The notes under the pieces: generated by a model | Told to the model about the DNA's origin: nothing | The model's input: only the letters and a program-made list of their open reading frames with translations | Database searches by the model: none | Position numbers and translations under genes: made by a program | Shown here: piece after piece, positions 59,157 through 64,000 of the stretch | How positions within the stretch are numbered: the stretch's first letter is position 1 | Layout of the letters: every line of letters begins with the position of its first letter | NCBI GenBank assembly: GCA_944320595.1 | Contig: CALUIB010000002.1 | Location: forward strand, 1 to 64,000 | DNA length: 64,000 nucleotides | Direction of reading: 5' to 3' | Source of the DNA: an uncultured Muribaculaceae bacterium | GTDB lineage: Bacteria; Bacteroidota; Bacteroidia; Bacteroidales; Muribaculaceae

Positions 59157-60944
59157 TTACATTCTTTCGGGAACTTCAATGCCAAGCAGGCCGGTGGCGC
59201 GGCGCACGGTGTCGCCAGTCACTTCCGACAATTTTAGGCGGAAACGGCGCACTGCCTCGTCCTCCTCGCGCAGTATGGAGTAGTCGTGGTAGAACTGGTT
59301 GTACTCCTTCACAAGGTCATACACGTAATTGGCAATCAGTGCCGGGCTGTAAGTGCGGCCGGCCTCGGCAACCACTTGCGGGAAGTCGGCGATTTTTTGT
59401 ATCAGCGCCACCTCCTTTTCATTAGGCTCCACATCGTAATTGCTGTTGTAGTCTATGCCTGCCTCGGCAGCCTTGCGCAGCAACGAGCGTATGCGGGCGT
59501 AGGTGTATTGTATGAACGGGCCTGTGTTTCCGTTGAAGTCAATCGATTCCTTGGGGTTGAACGTCATGTTCTTGCGCGGGTCAACTTTCAGTATGAAATA
59601 CTTCAGCGCACCAAGCCCTATGATGCGTGCTATCTCGTCGGCCTCCTCGGGCGAGCAGTCGTCGAGCTTGCCCAGCTCGGCGCTTGTCTCCTTGGCAGTG
59701 GCAATCATCTCGTCCATCAGGTCGTCTGCATCCACCACCGTACCCTCGCGCGACTTCATCTTGCCCTCGGGAAGTTCCACCATGCCGTAGGAGAAGTGCA
59801 CAAGGTCTTTACCCCACTTGAAACCGAGCTTGTCGAGGAGCAGCGAAAGCACTTGGAAGTGGTAATTCTGCTCGTTGCCGACAACGTATATCATCTTGTC
59901 GATGGGATAATCCTGGTATCGCAACTTGGCCGTGCCAATGTCCTGCGTCATGTAAACCGACGTTCCGTCGCTGCGCAGCAGCAACTTGTGGTCGAGCCCG
60001 TCGGCAGTGAGGTCGGCCCACACCGAGCCATCCTCCTTGCGGTACATTATCCCCTTTTCAAGCCCTTCAAGCACTTTCTGCTTGCCTTCAAGGTAGGTCT
60101 CGCTCTCGTAATATATCTTGTCGAAGTCCACTCCAAGCCGCTTGTAGGTCACGTCAAAGCCGTCATACACCCACTGGTTCATCATGCGCCACACGCTGCG
60201 CACAGCCTCGTCGCCGGCCTCCCAGCGTTGCAGCATCTCGCGGGCCTCCACCATCAGCGGAGCACGGTTCTTGGCCTCCTCCTCGCTCAAGCCCTCGGCC
60301 ATTAGCTGTTTAACCTCTTCCTTGTAGTGTTTGTCAAACATCACATAGAAGTCGCCTATCAGGTGGTCACCCTTCTTGCCAGCCTTCTCGGGGGTGATGC
60401 CGTTGCCCCACTTCTCCCAGGCAAGCATCGACTTGCAGATGTGTATGCCGCGGTCGTTCACAATATTGGTCTTCACCACGCGGTAGCCGCACGCCTTCAT
60501 GATGAGCGAGAGCGAGTAACCAAGCAGGTTGTTACGTACATGGCCCAGGTGAAGCGGCTTGTTGGTGTTGGGCGACGAATACTCTATCATCACCAATTCG
60601 CTGTCGGGCGCGGCGGCCTTGAAGCCGAAATCGGCCTCGGCGGCTATATGCTTCAACATATCACACCAGAAACCAGGCTTGATGACGATGTTCAGGAACC
60701 CCTTGATGACGTTGAACCCCTTCACCGCCTCGCAATGCGCGGCAAGATACTCGCCTATCTCCTGCGCAGTGGCCTCGGGCGACTTCTTCGACGCCTTCAA
60801 GAACGGGAACACCACCACCGTGATGTTGCCCTCAAACTCCTTCCTCGTGGCCTGCAACGTAATCTTGCCTGCCTCGAAATCCACGCCGTAAAGCGACTTC
60901 ACCGCCTCGGCTGTGGCCTGTGCTATGATGTTATCAATCGACAT
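59157..60944 (-). CDS. argS: arginyl-tRNA synthetase
   Basis: A 595-residue class I synthetase. It has the N-terminal Add-1 domain, the HIGH-type motif PLHLGHVRNN (in SSPNTNKPLHLGHVRN), the KMSKS-type loop GKMKSREGTVV, and a C-terminal DALR anticodon-binding domain ending GLLGIEVPERM. Length and order are normal. The promoter box TAACTTTG lies on the minus strand at 60978-60971 with TTGT 19 bp further upstream, giving a leader of about 20 nt. It is followed by the Bax inhibitor gene in the same direction. Confidence 0.96.
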   Translation of the reverse strand: MSIDNIIAQATAEAVKSLYGVDFEAGKITLQATRKEFEGNITVVVFPFLKASKKSPEATAQEIGEYLAAHCEAVKGFNVIKGFLNIVIKPGFWCDMLKHIAAEADFGFKAAAPDSELVMIEYSSPNTNKPLHLGHVRNNLLGYSLSLIMKACGYRVVKTNIVNDRGIHICKSMLAWEKWGNGITPEKAGKKGDHLIGDFYVMFDKHYKEEVKQLMAEGLSEEEAKNRAPLMVEAREMLQRWEAGDEAVRSVWRMMNQWVYDGFDVTYKRLGVDFDKIYYESETYLEGKQKVLEGLEKGIMYRKEDGSVWADLTADGLDHKLLLRSDGTSVYMTQDIGTAKLRYQDYPIDKMIYVVGNEQNYHFQVLSLLLDKLGFKWGKDLVHFSYGMVELPEGKMKSREGTVVDADDLMDEMIATAKETSAELGKLDDCSPEEADEIARIIGLGALKYFILKVDPRKNMTFNPKESIDFNGNTGPFIQYTYARIRSLLRKAAEAGIDYNSNYDVEPNEKEVALIQKIADFPQVVAEAGRTYSPALIANYVYDLVKEYNQFYHDYSILREEDEAVRRFRLKLSEVTGDTVRRATGLLGIEVPERM

Positions 60945-60970
60945 AATTTCCTATTTACATAATTAATGTG

Positions 60971-60978
60971 CAAAGTTA
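60971..60978 (-). promoter_or_regulatory. -7 promoter element of argS
   Basis: TAACTTTG on the minus strand, with TTGT after a 19-bp spacer as a weak -33. Confidence 0.55.
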
Positions 60979-61097
60979 CTACGTTTGCCACAACTAAACA
61001 AGCCTTTATTGCACCTCGCGCCAGCAGCATGGCCTTTTTCTTGAAAAACCGCCTGCAAAAAACGGCAAATTTGTTATGCACTTTGGAATTAAATATC

Positions 61098-61105
61098 TAA
61101 CTTTG
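61098..61105 (+). promoter_or_regulatory. -7 promoter element of the NagB-like/PIG-L gene
   Basis: TAACTTTG fits the consensus, although no TTTG lies at the correct -33 distance. Transcription would start near 61110, giving a leader of about 215 nt. Confidence 0.45.
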
Positions 61106-61106
61106 C

Positions 61107-61275
61107 CGTTGATGACAACGTAAGTCATGACGCGATGGCGCTTGGAACGTAACACGAAGTGTTGCCCACCCGCAATGATGCGGAGCGTGGAATCATGAGC
61201 AGCCGCCTTGCAAAAGGGCAAGGTGGGTGCGCTTTGGGATATATGCAGCACAAGTAACGGCGCAAGCCAAGAGCC
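61107..61275 (+). ncRNA. structured leader RNA upstream of the NagB-like gene
   Basis: Several perfect helices can form. CGTTG-ATGA-CAACG at 61107-61120. A near-perfect closing stem GGCGCTTGG (61137-61145) with CCAAGAGCC (61267-61275). Inside it, AACAC-GAA-GTGTT (61151-61163), CCGCA-ATGA-TGCGG (61170-61183), CCTTGC-N6-GCAAGG (61206-61223), and an alternative CCCACC/GGTGGG pairing (61165-61170 with 61222-61227). The last competes with two of the others, a switch-like arrangement. It does not match any riboswitch or housekeeping RNA I can recall. It could be a cis-regulator or a free small RNA. Confidence 0.45.
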
Positions 61276-61326
61276 TCGTCCACACGACCATTACTAAACA
61301 ACAGATTACCACTAACTAAATCATAA

Positions 61327-63309
61327 ATGAAAACAAACCTTAGCTCCCAGATTAAATTGGACAGAGTACCCAAAAAGTACTATGCCCCAACGAGTGAAAT
61401 AGAGCTTGCCTCGCTCACTCGCAATGAAAAACTAAACACCAAGATACTCGAAACCTCAACGCAAGGTGCCGAATATGTTGCAAAAGAAATTGCCACGACC
61501 ATACGCCGCTTTGTCGATACCACAGGCAAGTGCGTACTGGGCCTTGGTACGGGCGACAACACCCTGAAGATTTACGAGGAACTCGTCAAGCTCTACAAGC
61601 AGGGCGAAGTAAGTTTCAAGCACGTAATCGTGTTCAACCTCTATGAGTTCTTCCCCATCGATGAAACTCGCACACCGAGCACCACTGCCCGCCTGCGCGA
61701 GGCATTCCTCAACCAGGTTGACATCACGCCTGGCAACTTCCACAAGTTCGACGTGAACACCACCATCGAGGACATCCTGCAATTCTGCCACTACTACGAG
61801 GCCGACATCGAGAAGTGCGGCGGACTCGACCTGGCCGTGTGCGAAATAGGCCAATTGGGCTCGCTGGCATTCAACGAACCGGGTTCGTCGATGAACTCGG
61901 CATGCCGCCTGATGCGCCTCAGCAACGAAATACGCCTTAAAATTGCAGAATCATACCACTGCAACGACGTGCCGACAACGGCAATCACTCTGGGCCTGTC
62001 AAACATTCTCTCGGCAAAGCGCATCATCGCAATGGCTTGGGGCGAAAGCATATCCAACATCATTTACCGCGCCGTTGAAGGCAAAATCGACGACCAAGTG
62101 CCTGCATCGGTATTGCAGATGCACCACCACGCCAAGTTGGTCATCGACCTGTCGGCTGCCGACGAGCTCACGCGCATAAGTCACCCGTGGAAGGTAACCT
62201 CGTGCGAATGGAACGACAAGCTCATACGCCGCGCCATCGTATGGCTGTGCGCACAGACGGGGAAACCCATCCTCAAGCTTACAAACAAGGACTACAACGA
62301 CTACGGCCTTAGCGAGCTGTTGGCCTACTACGGCTCGGCCTACAACGTAAACATAAAGATATTCAACGACCTGCAACACACCATCACCGGCTGGCCGGGC
62401 GGCAAACCCAACGCCGACGACACTTATCGTCCCGAACGCGCCGTGCCATATCCCAAGCGTGTGATTGTGTTCAGCCCGCACCCCGACGACGACGTGATTT
62501 CGATGGGTGGCACACTGAAACGCCTCGTTGACCAGCACCACGATGTGCACGTGGCCTATGAGACATCGGGCAACATCGCCGTTGGCGACGAAGATATGTT
62601 CCGCTACGTGATGCTGATGGACCGCATCGGCGAGCGTTTCGGCATCGACACCGAGAAATACAAGGAGATAAGCGAAGAAATCCACAACTTCCTGAAAGAA
62701 AAGAAACAGGGCGACATCGACATGGAGATTATCCGCTACCTCAAGGGCAAGATACGCCAGTGCGAGGCCACCACGGCTTGCAACTACATGGGCGTGAAAC
62801 CCGAGAACATACACTTCTGCGAACTGCCGTTCTATGAAACGGGTACAATCAAGAAGGGCGACTTGACGCAAGTTGACGTTGACATAATCAAGAAACTCAT
62901 CTTGAGCGTGCAGCCGCACCAAATCTTTGTGGCAGGCGACCTGGCCGACCCGCACGGCACACACAAGGTGTGCACCGACGCAGTGCTTGCAGCCGTCGAT
63001 GAACTGCTCGACGAGCCGTTCATGAAGGACTGCCGTATATGGATGTACCGCGGCGCATGGGCCGAGTGGGAAATCGACCACATCGAAATGGCAGTGCCCA
63101 TCAGCCCCGAGGAATTGCGCTCGAAACGCAACTCCATCCTCAAGCACCAGTCGCAAATGGAGAACGCTCCGTTCCTGGGCAACGACGACCGCCTCTTCTG
63201 GCAACGCGCCGAAGACCGCAACCGCGCCACGGCACAGCTCTACAGCGACCTGGGCCTTGCATGCTACGAGGCTATGGAGGCATTCGTTGAATACCACCCG
63301 ATAAAATAA
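61327..63309 (+). CDS. nagB: NagB-like glucosamine-6-phosphate deaminase domain fused to a PIG-L/LmbE deacetylase domain
   Basis: A 660-residue two-domain protein. Residues 1 to about 360 resemble glucosamine-6-phosphate deaminase (NagB). The last about 270 residues are a PIG-L/LmbE-type deacetylase with the zinc-site motif SPHPDDDVISMGG and the later DLADPHGTH. The same fusion is standard in Bacteroidales. Several catalytic residues of E. coli NagB appear changed: VFNLYEFFP where NMDEY is expected, and EIGQLGSLAFNEPGSS where the VDGH segment is expected. The real reaction may therefore differ from deamination. A role in amino-sugar metabolism is inferred. The long structured leader suggests regulation at RNA level. 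Confidence 0.85.
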   Translation: MKTNLSSQIKLDRVPKKYYAPTSEIELASLTRNEKLNTKILETSTQGAEYVAKEIATTIRRFVDTTGKCVLGLGTGDNTLKIYEELVKLYKQGEVSFKHVIVFNLYEFFPIDETRTPSTTARLREAFLNQVDITPGNFHKFDVNTTIEDILQFCHYYEADIEKCGGLDLAVCEIGQLGSLAFNEPGSSMNSACRLMRLSNEIRLKIAESYHCNDVPTTAITLGLSNILSAKRIIAMAWGESISNIIYRAVEGKIDDQVPASVLQMHHHAKLVIDLSAADELTRISHPWKVTSCEWNDKLIRRAIVWLCAQTGKPILKLTNKDYNDYGLSELLAYYGSAYNVNIKIFNDLQHTITGWPGGKPNADDTYRPERAVPYPKRVIVFSPHPDDDVISMGGTLKRLVDQHHDVHVAYETSGNIAVGDEDMFRYVMLMDRIGERFGIDTEKYKEISEEIHNFLKEKKQGDIDMEIIRYLKGKIRQCEATTACNYMGVKPENIHFCELPFYETGTIKKGDLTQVDVDIIKKLILSVQPHQIFVAGDLADPHGTHKVCTDAVLAAVDELLDEPFMKDCRIWMYRGAWAEWEIDHIEMAVPISPEELRSKRNSILKHQSQMENAPFLGNDDRLFWQRAEDRNRATAQLYSDLGLACYEAMEAFVEYHPIK

Positions 63310-63632
63310 GGGAAATACATCATAGCAACTTTCAATTATTATGATTTCCTTATTTCAATCATAAACTTTAAAGCAACAACAAATAAGTGAATCATAGGTT
63401 AGGAATCCGGTGGCGCGAGAGCGTAGCCGGATTTTTTCGTAATGTAAATAGCCCCAAATAAACAGCCTTGCTGTAACATAATTCATATTTATTTTTTGCA
63501 ATGTGCATTATTTTGGCATAACCGAGGATTTATTTTGCGAAAAATAAATCACGCCGTTGAACGAAAAATCGCTTGAAATAATAAAACGCATCATAGAGCG
63601 CAACGGAGGAAAAATCATTAAGAAAACAGATT
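63310..63632. other. 323-bp intergenic stretch after the NagB-like gene
   Basis: It contains the terminator at 63404-63436, an AT-rich stretch, and a possible 28-codon frame (TTG at 63557, stop at 63641-63643) overlapping the next start. The small frame (lysine- and isoleucine-rich) could be a leader peptide or the relic of a longer upstream gene. Confidence 0.4.
63404..63436 (+). terminator. intrinsic terminator after the NagB-like gene
   Basis: AATCCGG and CCGGATT pair around an inner GCGC-GAGA-GCGT stem, followed directly by a run of T. Confidence 0.88.
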
Positions 63633-64000
63633 ATGAGGAATGAGATTTTAGTTGACGATAATTCCTGGTTGGAGTTTTATTCCGTGGTAATTCCCGGCAG
63701 CGGCACGCTGACTGCCGAATGGGGAAACGGCAAAATTGAACAGATTGAAGGAGAAGTGATATGGCTCGACCGCTGGGATGGTCTGGATAACCCGTATTGC
63801 CCCAATCTCCCCCGAAAAGAAACAAGACATAACAGGGTCAGTCTTTCTACAGAGGCAGAAAACGGTATAATTTCATTTCGCTTGGAAGCTCCATGGGCGT
63901 ATGGAGGGCCGTATGGATGGCACTCGCGCGCGCAAGTGCATATCGACATTAGCCGTTGCCCTTCGCTGCAACAGTTAACGTGTGCCAAAGTACAATCCTT
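63633..64000 (+). CDS. unidentified protein (partial, runs off the right edge)
   Basis: An open frame of 122 codons starting MRNEILVDDNSWLEFYSVV with no stop before the window ends. The protein is rich in Trp, Gly and Pro, with beta-strand-like stretches (TLTAEWGNGKIEQIEGEVIW, NGIISFRLEAPWAYGGPYGW). No signal peptide is seen. Codon use is coherent along the frame, which supports a real gene. I do not recognise the family. A small upstream frame overlaps its start. Confidence 0.6.
   Translation, partial: MRNEILVDDNSWLEFYSVVIPGSGTLTAEWGNGKIEQIEGEVIWLDRWDGLDNPYCPNLPRKETRHNRVSLSTEAENGIISFRLEAPWAYGGPYGWHSRAQVHIDISRCPSLQQLTCAKVQS

Noticed and set aside
61107-61275. SRP RNA, RNase P RNA, tmRNA or a cobalamin, TPP or glmS element
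   Set aside because: The hallmark sequences I know for these RNAs are absent, so the region is reported only as an unidentified structured leader.

Overview
The window reads as chromosomal DNA of a Bacteroidales bacterium, probably Muribaculaceae or a close relative (the family is inferred). Reasons: most genes lack Shine-Dalgarno sites. Many start downstream of the Bacteroidota promoter pattern TTTG-N19/20-TAnnTTTG. The gene content is typical of the order: a NagB-like domain fused to a PIG-L deacetylase, a DUF3256 protein, a tricorn-type protease, NfeD, KdsB, and a DEAD helicase with a DbpA-type RNA-binding end. No rRNA, CRISPR array or insertion sequence was seen.

Layout. 1-5.0 kb: small housekeeping genes (winged-helix protein, DUF169 protein, rsgA, greA, HIT protein, PBP4-type D,D-carboxypeptidase). 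5.2-11.5 kb: an AT-richer four-gene restriction-modification operon of LlaJI/McrBC type with one adenine and one cytosine methyltransferase. 11.7-17.8 kb: DUF3256 protein, DEAD-box helicase, tricorn-like protease. 18.5-21.8 kb: an AT-rich accessory module (RecA/RadA-like ATPase, DUF932-like protein, single-HKD phospholipase D-like protein) plus a DIP1984-family gene. 22.0-25.5 kb: nfeD, kdsB and a non-catalytic M16 peptidase homologue.

25.6-47.0 kb: the most unusual part. Twelve genes lie on the minus strand with gaps of 1-47 bp. They encode an actin/Hsp70-fold SrfB-like ATPase, a SrfC-like GTPase, two subtilisin-like proteases, a second P-loop NTPase with a coiled coil, several membrane-anchored or secreted proteins with shared domains, a repeat protein with Ig-like modules and a C-terminal membrane segment, and a DUF1294 membrane protein. 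I read this as one envelope-associated NTPase-protease system whose biological job is not known to me.

47.3-50.5 kb: rpsT between two identical tRNA-Glu genes, then pnp. 50.6-50.9 kb: three 80-bp tandem repeats carrying a promoter for a translationally coupled operon of three glycosyltransferases and an AraC regulator (50.9-55.0 kb). 55.0-56.9 kb: an intact terminase large subunit with no other phage gene. 57.0-63.3 kb: sdaA, a Bax-inhibitor-1 family gene, argS and the nagB/PIG-L gene, the last with a long structured leader. Partial genes sit at both window edges.
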